A stretch of 46,814 nt of DNA from Bacteroidales bacterium (GCA_016286775.1 JAEEUA010000003.1:1-46814), one strand, 5' to 3'; counted from the stretch's first letter, positions 35,832-43,754 are shown. The notes: a model not told the origin generated them from the letters alone. A program made the numbers and translations.

Positions 35832-37100
35832 GTGAAAGTCATCATCGCCTCCATCGTCCTCCCTTATCCGCTCACTTCGGGCGGCGCACAGGGCGTATTC
35901 AATATGATCGAGGAGCTGCGCAATGACAACGAAATCACACTCATCTTCCCCGAAAACGCCGACAACACGCGGTCGGCCATGCGCGAGCTGCAGCAACTGT
36001 GGCCCGACGTCGATTTGCGGCCCTATCCCTACACCCGTCAGCTCATCCACCCGCGTTTCCTCTTCGACAAGGCACGCCGCGCCTTCAACCTCAAGTTCCG
36101 TGCCGACAACCGCCGATTCCAGATCGACCGCATCCTGCAGCACTACGGCTACTACATGACCGGCGACTTCAAGCGGTTCGTCAACGGCATCATCGACGAA
36201 AAGAAACCCGACCTTTTCCAGGTCGAGTTCTACCAATATCTTAAAATGGCGGACATCCTGCCCAAGGGACTCAAGAAGATCTTCATCCACCACGAACTGC
36301 GCTTCATCCGCAACGACCGTTTCCTGCAGCCCTATAGCCTCAGTCACAAGGAGGCACGCCTGCAGAAGTTCATCAAGATGGAGGAGATACGCGACTGCAA
36401 CAAGTACGATGCTGTGGTCACTGTCACCGACGTCGATCGCCAGCAGCTCGCCAGTGTAGGCCTCTCCGTGCCGCTCTACACCTCCACCCTCGCCATCAAT
36501 ACCCCCACCCTCAACTACAGCAAGTGGAACCGACGTGTCGTCTTCGTCGGCGGCACCAGCCACACGCCCAACCTCGAGGGCATGGAGTGGTTTCTTAACA
36601 AGGTGGCACCCCGCATCAACTGGAAGAAGGGCGGACTGGCACGCAGCCTCGACATAGTGGGCAAAGGCTGGGAGGAGCGATGGGTGCGCCACGTCAACCT
36701 CAGCAACATCAAGGTCAACCTGCTGGGTTTCGTCGAACGTCTCGACATGGTGGCCAACAACAGCATCATGATTGTCCCCATCCTTTCGGGCAGCGGCATG
36801 CGCATGAAGATTCTCGAAGCAGCCGCCCTGGGTGCGCCCATCATCACCACATCGGTAGGCGTCGAAGGCATCGAGTTCCCCGATGGCGAAGCCTGCCTGA
36901 TTGCCGACACACCCGCAGAATTTGCCGATGCATTGCGCCACGTGATGCGCGACGACCAGCTGCGTCAGAAGCTCACCTCTGGAGCCCGTCGCATATTCGA
37001 GGAAAAGTACTCCCGAAAGATACTCGCCCAGCGTCGCCAATGCATCTGGGAGGAAGTCACCAACTCCTCAAACCCCTCAACCCCCTCGAACCCCTCCTAA
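35832..37100 (+). CDS. Glycosyltransferase, GT4 family
   Basis: 422 residues from a GTG start at 35832, giving (M)KVIIASIVLPYPLTSGGAQG, the expected first strand and Gly-rich loop of a GT-B fold. An in-frame ATG at 35793 would add 13 Pro/Ser-rich residues encoded by the C-rich repeat and is judged unlikely. The C-terminal domain has VGGTSHTPNLEGMEWF, and GSGMRMKILEAAALGAPIITT carries the EX7E-like sugar-nucleotide site typical of GT4. It transfers a sugar from a nucleotide donor, probably for surface polysaccharide. The last residues (SSNPSTPSNPS) are encoded by a C-rich decamer array and are not part of the fold. The acceptor and donor are unknown. Confidence 0.9.
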   Translation: MKVIIASIVLPYPLTSGGAQGVFNMIEELRNDNEITLIFPENADNTRSAMRELQQLWPDVDLRPYPYTRQLIHPRFLFDKARRAFNLKFRADNRRFQIDRILQHYGYYMTGDFKRFVNGIIDEKKPDLFQVEFYQYLKMADILPKGLKKIFIHHELRFIRNDRFLQPYSLSHKEARLQKFIKMEEIRDCNKYDAVVTVTDVDRQQLASVGLSVPLYTSTLAINTPTLNYSKWNRRVVFVGGTSHTPNLEGMEWFLNKVAPRINWKKGGLARSLDIVGKGWEERWVRHVNLSNIKVNLLGFVERLDMVANNSIMIVPILSGSGMRMKILEAAALGAPIITTSVGVEGIEFPDGEACLIADTPAEFADALRHVMRDDQLRQKLTSGARRIFEEKYSRKILAQRRQCIWEEVTNSSNPSTPSNPS

Positions 37101-37101
37101 C
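37061..37101. repeat. C-rich decamer array overlapping the 3' end of the GT4 gene
   Basis: Units AACTCCTCAA / ACCCCTCAAC / CCCCTCGAAC / CCCTCCTAAC run through the last 11 codons of the glycosyltransferase and supply its TAA stop codon. The GT2 gene starts 7 bp later. Unit type matches the array at 35741-35831. Confidence 0.7.
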
Positions 37102-37107
37102 CTTCAG

Positions 37108-37830
37108 ATGATATCTGTCTGCATAGCCACCTATAACGGAGCTCTATATATCACCGAGCAGCTCGCATCGATCTGCGCACAGTTGTCAGCCGACGACGAG
37201 ATCATCATCTCCGACGACGGCTCCACCGACCACACGCTCGATGTGGTTCGCGACTTCGGCGACCCGCGCATCCGCATCGTCCGCAACAATAGCCAGCGAT
37301 GCTACACGGCCAACTTCGAAAACGCCCTTAGCTATGCCAAGGGCGATTACATCTTCATCTGCGACCAGGACGACGTCTGGTTGCCCAACAAGGTCGAAAC
37401 CGTGGTGCATTGTCTGCGCGACGAAGGTTATTCGGTGGTGGCGCACGATGCCATCATCACCGATGCTTCACTCACGCCCACCAGTCCCTCCTACTATCGC
37501 ATCAAGGGCCACATCTTCCGCGGCCTGGCGGGCAATCTCTTTCGCTTCAGTTTCCTCGGGTGCTGTCTTGCCGTACGCAAGGAAGTACTCAAGAAGGCAC
37601 TCCCCTTCCCGTCCGACCATCTGCTCTGCACCCACGACAACTGGCTCTTCCTCTGCGCCTCCGCCTTCGGACGCGCCAAGGTTCTCGACCAGCCCCTTAT
37701 CTACTACCGACGCCATGCAGGCAACACGTCCCAGGGCGGTCAGAACGAACACAAGCCCTGGACGTTCCGCATCCGTTATCGTCTTTACCTCATCGCGCAC
37801 CTCATTCGCCGCGCAACTCTCATTTCTTGA
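37108..37830 (+). CDS. Glycosyltransferase, GT2 family (rhamnosyltransferase-like)
   Basis: 240 residues beginning MISVCIATYNGALYITEQL, the GT-A fold opening. Nucleotide and metal binding motifs are DDGSTD (36-41) and DQDDVW (88-93 region), and the acceptor-side THDNW at about 175 and a closing RRHAGNTS are also present. The DQDDVW form is frequent in O-antigen rhamnosyl and related transferases. It follows the GT4 gene by 7 bp, so the pair is a unit for surface glycan assembly. Its last 11 bases overlap the end of the converging gene at 37820. Donor sugar unknown. Confidence 0.92.
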   Translation: MISVCIATYNGALYITEQLASICAQLSADDEIIISDDGSTDHTLDVVRDFGDPRIRIVRNNSQRCYTANFENALSYAKGDYIFICDQDDVWLPNKVETVVHCLRDEGYSVVAHDAIITDASLTPTSPSYYRIKGHIFRGLAGNLFRFSFLGCCLAVRKEVLKKALPFPSDHLLCTHDNWLFLCASAFGRAKVLDQPLIYYRRHAGNTSQGGQNEHKPWTFRIRYRLYLIAHLIRRATLIS

Positions 37831-38476
37831 CCTTCGGGCAATGCGAGCGAATGAAGTCGAGGACGAAATCAAAGTCCTCATCGACGTAGATCTGGTTCAG
37901 GCAGAACGGCTCGTTCACCTTGATCAGATTTAGGCTACGATACGGCTTGATGCTGCGCACAACCGAGAACGTCGAGTAGCTCGATTTCTTCGTGGCCGAA
38001 AGGATACCCGCTCCAGCCGTACTCAGATTGCCGGTTGCCAGGCCCACCATCGCAGTAATCCACCCCCAGGCCTGCGCCTTCTTCACCTGGGATTCCAGCT
38101 GGCGATGCTCGATGCCTTCATGGTCCATCTCGAAAAGCACCACATACTTCCAATTGTTGCGCGCAGCCACAACCAGATAACCCAGTAACGTCAGCACAAA
38201 GAAAATGCCCAGCATGACCAGCGACACCGTTCCTGCGTTCTTGAGCGTTTCGAGCAGGCTCGTGCCATCATAAAGGCCAATGATTACGAGCAGGACCACC
38301 TGCACGATGATGAGCACGCCAAAGACGTTCAGCACCGTGAAGAAGATAGTCGGGTTCTTCAGCATGTTGAATTCATACACCCAGCGGTATTTACCATCGG
38401 CGCAAAGCTCAATCTTTTTCAGCCCAGGCGCCTTCTGCGTCACCATCGACGTTTCCGATTTCTTCAGTTTTTTCAT
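37820..38476 (-). CDS. Two-helix membrane protein, tandem paralogue 1
   Basis: 218 residues. There is an N-terminal polar part (APGLKKIELCADGKYRWVYEFNMLKNPT), two membrane helices (about 48-70 and 80-107), and a cytoplasmic C-terminal half with MDHEGIEHRQLESQVKKAQAWGW, a Gly-rich segment (GLATGNLSTAGAGIL) and IYVDEDFDFVLDFIRSHCPK at the end. It is clearly homologous along its whole length to the next gene (38524-39180). The repeated blocks have a PH-like beta pattern in the C-terminal half, which is only an impression. It converges on and overlaps the GT2 gene by 11 bp. Family not recognised. Confidence 0.85.
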   Translation of the reverse strand: MKKLKKSETSMVTQKAPGLKKIELCADGKYRWVYEFNMLKNPTIFFTVLNVFGVLIIVQVVLLVIIGLYDGTSLLETLKNAGTVSLVMLGIFFVLTLLGYLVVAARNNWKYVVLFEMDHEGIEHRQLESQVKKAQAWGWITAMVGLATGNLSTAGAGILSATKKSSYSTFSVVRSIKPYRSLNLIKVNEPFCLNQIYVDEDFDFVLDFIRSHCPKVKK

Positions 38477-38523
38477 AAGTATCTATTCAGGATAAACTAT
38501 ACATAATTTTAACACGAAACAAT

Positions 38524-39180
38524 TCACTTAACCTTCGGGCAATGCTTGCGGATGTAGTCGAGCACGAAATCAAAGTCTTCATCGACATAAACCTCGTTGA
38601 AGGAGGTCGGCTGGTTCACCTCAATCATGTGGCGCCAGCGGTGAGGCTTCACCGTGAACACAGATTCGAACGAAGAATAGCTCGCGGTCTTTGTTGCCCC
38701 GAGGATACCCGCGCCCATCGTCGACAAACTGCCGCGAGCCAGGCCAGCCAGCGCCGTAAGCCATTCCATCGCCTGTATCCTCTTCACCTGGGCTTCCAGC
38801 TGGCGGTGCTCGATGCCATGCTCGTCCATCTCAAACACCACAATGTATTTCCCCTTGTAGATGGCAGCAACAAGCAGGTATCCCACCGGCATCAATACCG
38901 CGAAGAAACCAGCCATAAACAGACTGATCTTTCCCGCTATAATCAGTGCATCCAGGAAGTCATCACTGAAGAGTCCTATCAACAAAAGAATCACCATCAG
39001 GATGAGGACAACAATGCCAAAGAACCTGTACAACGTCAGCAGCAGCGTCGGGTTCTTCAGCATATTCATTTCGTACACCCAGCGGTATTTTCCGTCGGGA
39101 CACAACTTGATCTCCTTCAGCCCCGCCGTATTCTGTACCACGGCCGAACCCTCTGATTTAGTCAATTCATTCATGTGCAA
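38524..39180 (-). CDS. Two-helix membrane protein, tandem paralogue 2
   Basis: 218 residues with the same plan as the gene downstream: KEIKLCPDGKYRWVYEMNMLKNPT, two membrane helices (about 50-72 and 82-110), FEMDEHGIEHRQLEAQVKRIQAMEW, GLARGSLSTMGAGILGATK and VYVDEDFDFVLDYIRKHCPKVK. Conservation of these blocks, with divergence in the membrane helices and the 190 region, shows an older tandem duplication. The two genes are 47 bp apart and probably form one transcript from a promoter at 39206-39233. Function unknown; a cell-envelope sensor or small-molecule related membrane protein cannot be told apart. Confidence 0.85.
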   Translation of the reverse strand: MHMNELTKSEGSAVVQNTAGLKEIKLCPDGKYRWVYEMNMLKNPTLLLTLYRFFGIVVLILMVILLLIGLFSDDFLDALIIAGKISLFMAGFFAVLMPVGYLLVAAIYKGKYIVVFEMDEHGIEHRQLEAQVKRIQAMEWLTALAGLARGSLSTMGAGILGATKTASYSSFESVFTVKPHRWRHMIEVNQPTSFNEVYVDEDFDFVLDYIRKHCPKVK

Positions 39181-39205
39181 ACAAATTTAGGATGTATTTT
39201 CGCCG

Positions 39206-39233
39206 CAAATATACCGTTTTTTTTCGAAACAAA
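39206..39233 (-). promoter_or_regulatory. Possible promoter of the paralogous membrane protein genes
   Basis: On the minus strand TATATTTG (39206-39213) lies 25 bp upstream of the start codon; the nearest TTTG (39230-39233) is only 16 bp further, shorter than in the other promoters here. Confidence 0.45.
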
Positions 39234-39347
39234 GAACTTTATTTAAGAAAAATTGCATTTATCCCACCATAAATGGCACAAAAACAAATCAAATCAACCA
39301 AATAAATGATAAAATGAAACAAAATAGCAAAAAAAATGGAATGAAAA

Positions 39348-39379
39348 TTTGGATGTTATGAATTTATACTATAAATTTG
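39348..39379 (+). promoter_or_regulatory. Promoter of the small peptide / SusE-like gene pair
   Basis: TTTG (39348-39351), 20-base spacer, TAAATTTG (39372-39379). An untranslated leader of about 55 bases follows before the peptide ATG at 39440. The promoter lies in a long A-rich region. Confidence 0.8.
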
Positions 39380-39439
39380 CACCCGTTTTAGGCGAAAAAC
39401 AAACCCTGTAAAATCAAACAACTAAAAAATACATTATCT

Positions 39440-39610
39440 ATGAAAAAGAAAATCTACACCAGACCCACGTTCGACGTGGTAGAGTATCACATGTCCCAGA
39501 TCACATGCACCTCTGTGAAAAGTGTTAATTCCAACGGCGCTGGCTTGGAATATGGCGGAGGTGGCAACGGCCCCGCTCGTGGCAAAAGCAGCATCTGGGA
39601 CGAAGAATAA
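39440..39610 (+). CDS. Small 56-residue protein, MKK-Y-P family (unknown function)
   Basis: Starts MKKKIYTRPTFDVVEYHMSQ, continues ITCTSVKSVNSNGAGLEYGG and ends in a glycine-rich stretch and GKSSIWDEE. It has its own promoter 60 bp upstream and lies 49 bp before the SusE/F-like gene, so the two are probably co-transcribed. Like the 50-residue protein at 8508-8660 it has an MKK start, a Y-x-(K/R)-P step, a (I/V)xxTS step and an RGK..W acidic end. Peptides of this general form are frequent in Prevotella genomes by my recollection; their function is not known to me. The Gly-rich region before the tail could be a processing site (speculation). Confidence 0.75.
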   Translation: MKKKIYTRPTFDVVEYHMSQITCTSVKSVNSNGAGLEYGGGGNGPARGKSSIWDEE

Positions 39611-39659
39611 GAGTATCAAGAATTATCGTTTTATCTTAATTTATAATTTTTTATAATTT

Positions 39660-41048
39660 ATGAAAACAAAATTACTTTCTTTAGCAGCAACCCTTCTTCT
39701 TGCTGCAAGTGTTAATACGGCCTTTGCTGCTGGTTATTCGGGTTACTTTCTCGCTGGTGTCTTCAATAATTGGGATGCACATGGAGTAGCTTTCTCATAC
39801 GACAGTGAAACTGGAGCATACACTCTGACTCGAGAGATTGAGGGAGAATTCAAAATTGTTCATGATTATGATGAATGGCTGGGATCGAACACTAGTCCTA
39901 ACTTTCTTTCCCCAACCGTAGATTTATATGATGCAGGCAATATGTCTGTCCCCTCCAAATCTACTTACACCTTCACCATCAAGGATAACCAACTCACTGT
40001 CTCTGGCTTCAGTCTCTACTTAGCCGGATCTTTCAATTCTTGGGGAGAACCTAGAAAAATGACCGACAATGGAGATGGCACTTACAGTATTCAATACTTG
40101 ATTCAAGCAGATACCCGTTTCAAAATTCGTGACGCCAAAGATGGTGGAAATTATTACGGCGCTGTAGCTAATGATGAGTTCTGGGTTTTAAACACCATGT
40201 ACTCCAATTTATCATTGATTGCAGGTGATGCTGGAAAAAACTTCCTTATCCAAAGTCCAGGCTTATACACTTTTATCATCAATAGTGATAAGACATTGAC
40301 TGTTGAAGGTTTCCCACCAACTCCTCTCTACGACACTCAGCAGAGTAACAGCAACACTCTTGCTGAATATAATAATAAAACTCTCGATGTAGAACTCACC
40401 GGCCGCAAGCTCTACAAGGATGGCTACTGGAATACCCTCTGTCTGCCATTTGACCTCAGCGCTGAAGATCTGGCCAAAGAAACAAATCCACTCTATGGTG
40501 CTGATATCCGCACCTTCACCAGTTCATCTTTCAACGAAGCCAATGGCGAGCTTTCACTTAACTTCAGCGAAGAAGGAGCAGTTAAAAGCATCACTGCTGG
40601 AACTCCTTATATTATCAGATGGAATGGCAGCAATGGCGTGATTGAGTATCCAGTATTCAAACAAGTAACAATCAAAAATGTAACTGAAGGTTCTGTTGGA
40701 AACGGCCCTGCCACTTTCAAAGGCATATTCAATTCATATTCCCCCGAAGCTGGTGATAAGAATACGCTTTTTATTGGTGAAGAAAACACACTTTATTTTC
40801 CTGAAGAAGGTTCAAATATCACCATCGGTGCCTTCCGCGCATACTTCGTATTGGATCTCCCAACAGAAAGCAGCAACATCAAGTCCTTCGTCCTCAACTT
40901 CGACGAGGAGACCACTTCCATCAAGCAGGTCAACAATGCTGCTGCCAACGCAAATGCCTGGTACACCCTCGATGGCCGTCGCCTGAACGAGAAGCCCGCT
41001 GCCGCAGGTCTCTACATCAACAACGGCAAGAAGGTCGTAATCAAGTAA
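39660..41048 (+). CDS. Secreted SusE/SusF-like carbohydrate-binding protein with C-terminal tag
   Basis: 462 residues with signal peptide MKTKLLSLAATLLLAASVNTAFA. Two starch-binding-like domains follow: GYFLAGVFNNWD (about 28-40) and LYLAGSFNSWGEPRKMTDNG (about 118-140), the form seen in SusE/SusF. A beta-rich module with WNTLCLPFDLS and AGTPYIIRW comes next (about 245-400), then the C-terminal tag WYTLDGRRLNEKPAAAGLYI..GKKVVIK. No lipobox Cys is seen after the signal peptide, unlike SusE/F lipoproteins. The first two thirds are more AT-rich than the neighbours while the end has the usual GC-rich codons. It probably binds glucans at the cell surface; SusC/D genes are absent nearby. Confidence 0.85.
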   Translation: MKTKLLSLAATLLLAASVNTAFAAGYSGYFLAGVFNNWDAHGVAFSYDSETGAYTLTREIEGEFKIVHDYDEWLGSNTSPNFLSPTVDLYDAGNMSVPSKSTYTFTIKDNQLTVSGFSLYLAGSFNSWGEPRKMTDNGDGTYSIQYLIQADTRFKIRDAKDGGNYYGAVANDEFWVLNTMYSNLSLIAGDAGKNFLIQSPGLYTFIINSDKTLTVEGFPPTPLYDTQQSNSNTLAEYNNKTLDVELTGRKLYKDGYWNTLCLPFDLSAEDLAKETNPLYGADIRTFTSSSFNEANGELSLNFSEEGAVKSITAGTPYIIRWNGSNGVIEYPVFKQVTIKNVTEGSVGNGPATFKGIFNSYSPEAGDKNTLFIGEENTLYFPEEGSNITIGAFRAYFVLDLPTESSNIKSFVLNFDEETTSIKQVNNAAANANAWYTLDGRRLNEKPAAAGLYINNGKKVVIK

Positions 41049-41182
41049 CGTTCTCTTTCTATCACGAATTCGCGAATTAGAGAATTTCTTTGCGCTACGG
41101 ATTTAACGGATTTCACAGATTTCAGCTTGAACGAGCTAATTAAATCTGGTTAATCTGCTGAATCTGTAGCGCTTAGTTTTTA

Positions 41183-41360
41183 GGTGAAAATGGCAGACAA
41201 CCTCGGCACAATGGTCGCTATGCTCAAAATCTATCAAAAATCTTATATAAAATCGAACAATCCTCACTTGAAAGATTTTTAATTATATTTTGTGAGATTT
41301 TGAGCGCAGCGACAACATTCAAAGTCAGGTGAAAATGGCAGACAACCTCGGCCCAATGGC
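41183..41360. repeat. 32-bp direct repeat pair (GTGAAAATGGC boxes)
   Basis: The segments 41183-41214 and 41329-41360 are the same except for one base and lie 146 bp apart. They begin GGTGAAAATGGC and continue through AGACAACCTCGGC. The same GTGAAAATGGC box appears in reverse orientation at the right end of the mosaic (41823-41834). Confidence 0.8.
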
Positions 41361-41834
41361 CTGGTTGTTTCTGCCGGAAAATGTGCAGGTCCAATACCTG
41401 CAAAAAATCGCACTTCGTGCGGAAAATCCATCCGGCCCCAAACATATTTCTATAACGCTACGGATTGAACAGATTTATCAGATTGGTGTATGGTCGGAAC
41501 GAGATAACAGCCCCGAAGGGGCGACATGAACACAGACGGGGGTGATTCTTCTCTCGGACGTGACCGAAGGGAACAACCCCCGGTAAAGAATCCCCCCCAC
41601 ACGGAAGCCCTGTAAGGGCGAAAGATCTTTCGTGCCTTCAGCACTCATTTTGTTGGGACCCGGTATAACGGGGGCTTACACCCCCGCCTGTAGTCTTTTC
41701 AGCCTTTCAGGCTTATGCTATTGAAGGACGAGCAGGATTTTCCGCACGAAGTGCGATTTTCTGCTGCCTATTGGAGGCAGCACATTTTCCGGCCAAGTCT
41801 CCGCTATTGAAGCGAGAGACGCGGCCATTTTCAC
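41329..41834. repeat. Composite palindromic element with covarying hairpins
   Basis: About 506 bp bounded by inverted GTGAAAATGGC boxes. The left arm (41374-41429) and right arm (41735-41792) are inverted repeats of about 56-58 bp. In both arms a hairpin occupies the same place with the same CCAAT/ATTGG loop but a different stem: TGCAGGT/ACCTGCA on the left (41384-41402) and TGCTGCCT/AGGCAGCA on the right (41762-41782). The next outer hairpins also keep a CAAT/ATTG loop while the stems differ (GGCC/GGCC at 41350-41361; GTCTC-CGC / GCG-GAGAC at 41797-41820). A GC hairpin CGCAC-TTC-GTGCG lies inside each arm. The centre (41509-41714) is the mosaic repeat also found at 46537. No gene is seen here. 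Confidence 0.8.
41509..41714. repeat. REP-like GC-rich mosaic repeat, copy 1
   Basis: A string of short palindromic modules: AGCCCCGAAGGGGCGA, CAGACGGGGGTG, AAAGAATCCCCC, CGGAAGCCCTG..AGGGCGAAAG, TTTCGTGCCTTCAGCACTC, ACGGGGG..CACCCCCGCC and CAGCCTTTCAGGCTT. The module order and most bases match copy 2 at 46537-46722. The pieces look like the REP-type palindromes frequent in Bacteroidetes genomes. Confidence 0.8.
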
Positions 41835-41961
41835 AAGAATAAAAGATTAATCACCTGAATAAAAAACAATTCATGAAAAATTCGTGGTTAATTCATGATA
41901 ATTCGTGTTAAAAGAACAGCCAAGTCTCCGCTATTGAAGCGAGAGACGCGGCCATTTTCAC
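41792..41961. repeat. 43-bp perfect direct repeat pair
   Basis: 41792-41834 and 41919-41961 are identical and 127 bp apart. Each carries the GTCTC-CGC hairpin with TATTGAA loop and ends in GCCATTTTCAC. The second copy lies outside the composite element, between AATTCATG decamers. Confidence 0.9.
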
Positions 41962-42105
41962 CTAAAATAAAGAATGCCATTTTCACCACATACAAAAAAA
42001 ATAATTCATGAAAAATTCGTGAACAATTCATGATAATTCGTGTTAAAAGAAAACTACAGTTAGTGTTCTTAAAAAAAATACGTAGTTAATTCATGATAAT
42101 TCGTA
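41866..42105. repeat. AATTCATGAT / AATTCGTGTT decamer clusters
   Basis: Three clusters (41866-41916, 42003-42050, 42084-42105) of alternating units AATTCATGAT and AATTCGTGTT, usually followed by AAAAGA. Related units occur at 3550-3575, 3621-3645 and 46759-46793. Together with the palindromic mosaic they fill the gene-free stretch 41049-42275; its left part also has ATTTAACGGA / TTTCACAGA units (41099-41130). Confidence 0.75.
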
Positions 42106-42275
42106 TGGAGAGAGGTTTATTGTCATACCGACTTTGAAAATCACCAACCAAACAACGATACGCAGCCGAATTCCGAGAAATATTTGCATTTTTCTCAGCG
42201 CATTCCATTTTTTTCATTAATTTTGCACGCAACTATTTATCCTGAAGTATTTTATTACATTCTAAACCACAAGAT

Positions 42276-43646
42276 ATGAAAACAAAACTCTACCTTTCCG
42301 CACTCCTCATGGCGTGCACCCTTAGCCTTTCGGCTGAAGAAGCCATCATCGACACCACGCAGATGACGTTCAGCATGTTGGGACCGATGCCCTTCTACCG
42401 CGTCAACTACACCTACGAGAGCGTGGCCCCCGATGGCGTCACTCCCGTCACACTCTCCGCTGCACTCTTCTTCCCACAGCGCATCTTCGAGCGCACAGAG
42501 ACGCTCCAAATCGCCGGCAAGGAATTCAACGCCTGCGGACTCGTGCTCAGCAATCACTACACCATGACTATGCGCGAAGAGGCGCCCACCGTCACCGATA
42601 ATCCTATGATCGAAGGCCCCTTCACAACCCTCGGCCCAAGCTACATCCTTGTCAGCCCCGACAGCTACGGCTTTGGCGTGACCGAAGACAAGCCACAGGC
42701 CTACCTCATTGCCGACATCACCGCCATCAACCACATCGATGCCGTGGGTGCCGCACGTCGTCTGCTCAAGAAGATGGACTACGCCGTGGGCGACCTCTTT
42801 GCCCAGTTCGGCTATTCGCAGGGCGGACACTCCTCAATGGCCGTTCAGCGCTATTTCGACACCCATGAAGTCGATCCCGAAGTCATCTCGCACATCGACT
42901 ATACCCTTTGCGGCGACGGCCCCTACGACATCAGCGCCATGACCGATTCGCTGCTCGTCCCCGGTGCCACCTTCCCCTATCCCTGCGCCATCTCCCTCAT
43001 CGCCGAAGGTCAGATCGAAGGTGCAAACCTCGACATCAAGTATAGCGACATCTTCCATGCGCCCCTCGACACCAAGCTTATCGAATGGAACGACAGCAAG
43101 GCGCTCTCCACCGACGACCTCAACGACTCCATCTTCGCTTACATCGGTGGCGATATCACCACTGGTATTCAGGTCGATAAGATGTTGAAGACCGATTATT
43201 TCTCCCGTTCCAACCCCGCGATGGAAACCTATTTCCAGGCGCTCGACGCCAACTCCGTCTGCTCCGGTTGGACGCCCAATCCCGACACCCGCTTCTTCCT
43301 TTATCATTCCACCACCGACGAGATTGTGCCTTACTACAACATGGAGCACATGCGCGACTTCCTGAGCAACGAGTGCGGCATCGTGGACGACAACCTCGAA
43401 ACCTATACCACCGAAGGCTCACACCTCGATGCAGCCATGCTCTTCGTCATGAGTATCATCAGCAAGTTGACTAAGCTCCAGGACGAATATATCGCCAACG
43501 CAGAACTCGCCATCCCGACCATCGACGTCACCAACGAAATCCCATCGTCCGACGCATGGTTCACCCTCGACGGCCGTCGCCTCAACGCCCAGCCCACGGC
43601 CAAGGGTCTCTACATCCACAAGGGTCGCAAGTTGCTGATCAAGTAA
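42276..43646 (+). CDS. Secreted alpha/beta hydrolase (lipase/esterase-like) with C-terminal tag
   Basis: 456 residues with signal peptide MKTKLYLSALLMACTLSLSA. The alpha/beta-hydrolase triad is visible: S181 in FGYSQGGHSS, D348 in HSTTDEIVPYY and H383 in TEGSHLDAA. The nucleophile elbow GYSQGG is typical of secreted lipases/esterases and the peptidase-like group. The protein ends with a tag WFTLDGRRLNAQPTAKGLYIHKGRKLLIK nearly the same as that of the SusE/F-like protein at 39660, suggesting the same export or surface-anchoring route. A possible promoter -7 box TAATTTTG is at 42218-42225. It is followed by a strong terminator. Substrate unknown. Confidence 0.88.
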   Translation: MKTKLYLSALLMACTLSLSAEEAIIDTTQMTFSMLGPMPFYRVNYTYESVAPDGVTPVTLSAALFFPQRIFERTETLQIAGKEFNACGLVLSNHYTMTMREEAPTVTDNPMIEGPFTTLGPSYILVSPDSYGFGVTEDKPQAYLIADITAINHIDAVGAARRLLKKMDYAVGDLFAQFGYSQGGHSSMAVQRYFDTHEVDPEVISHIDYTLCGDGPYDISAMTDSLLVPGATFPYPCAISLIAEGQIEGANLDIKYSDIFHAPLDTKLIEWNDSKALSTDDLNDSIFAYIGGDITTGIQVDKMLKTDYFSRSNPAMETYFQALDANSVCSGWTPNPDTRFFLYHSTTDEIVPYYNMEHMRDFLSNECGIVDDNLETYTTEGSHLDAAMLFVMSIISKLTKLQDEYIANAELAIPTIDVTNEIPSSDAWFTLDGRRLNAQPTAKGLYIHKGRKLLIK

Positions 43647-43724
43647 GTCCCGTTTTCTATCCCGAATTATCGAATTAGCGGAACGAAAATAGCCAAACGC
43701 GGATATTACCGCCATACCATCAAT

Positions 43725-43754
43725 AAAAAGGGGGGATTTTTCCCCTCTTTTTTT
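43725..43754 (+). terminator. Rho-independent terminator of the hydrolase gene
   Basis: AAAAAGGGGGGA (43725-43736) pairs with TCCCCTCTTTTT (43741-43752) with one G-T pair and a TTTT loop, continuing into T residues. Its T-tract overlaps the -33 box of the hsdR promoter. Confidence 0.85.

Noticed and set aside
41329-41834. Insertion sequence with terminal inverted repeats
   Set aside because: There is no transposase gene inside and no clear target-site duplication; the internal hairpins and covarying stems point to a structured non-coding element. A non-autonomous element remains possible.
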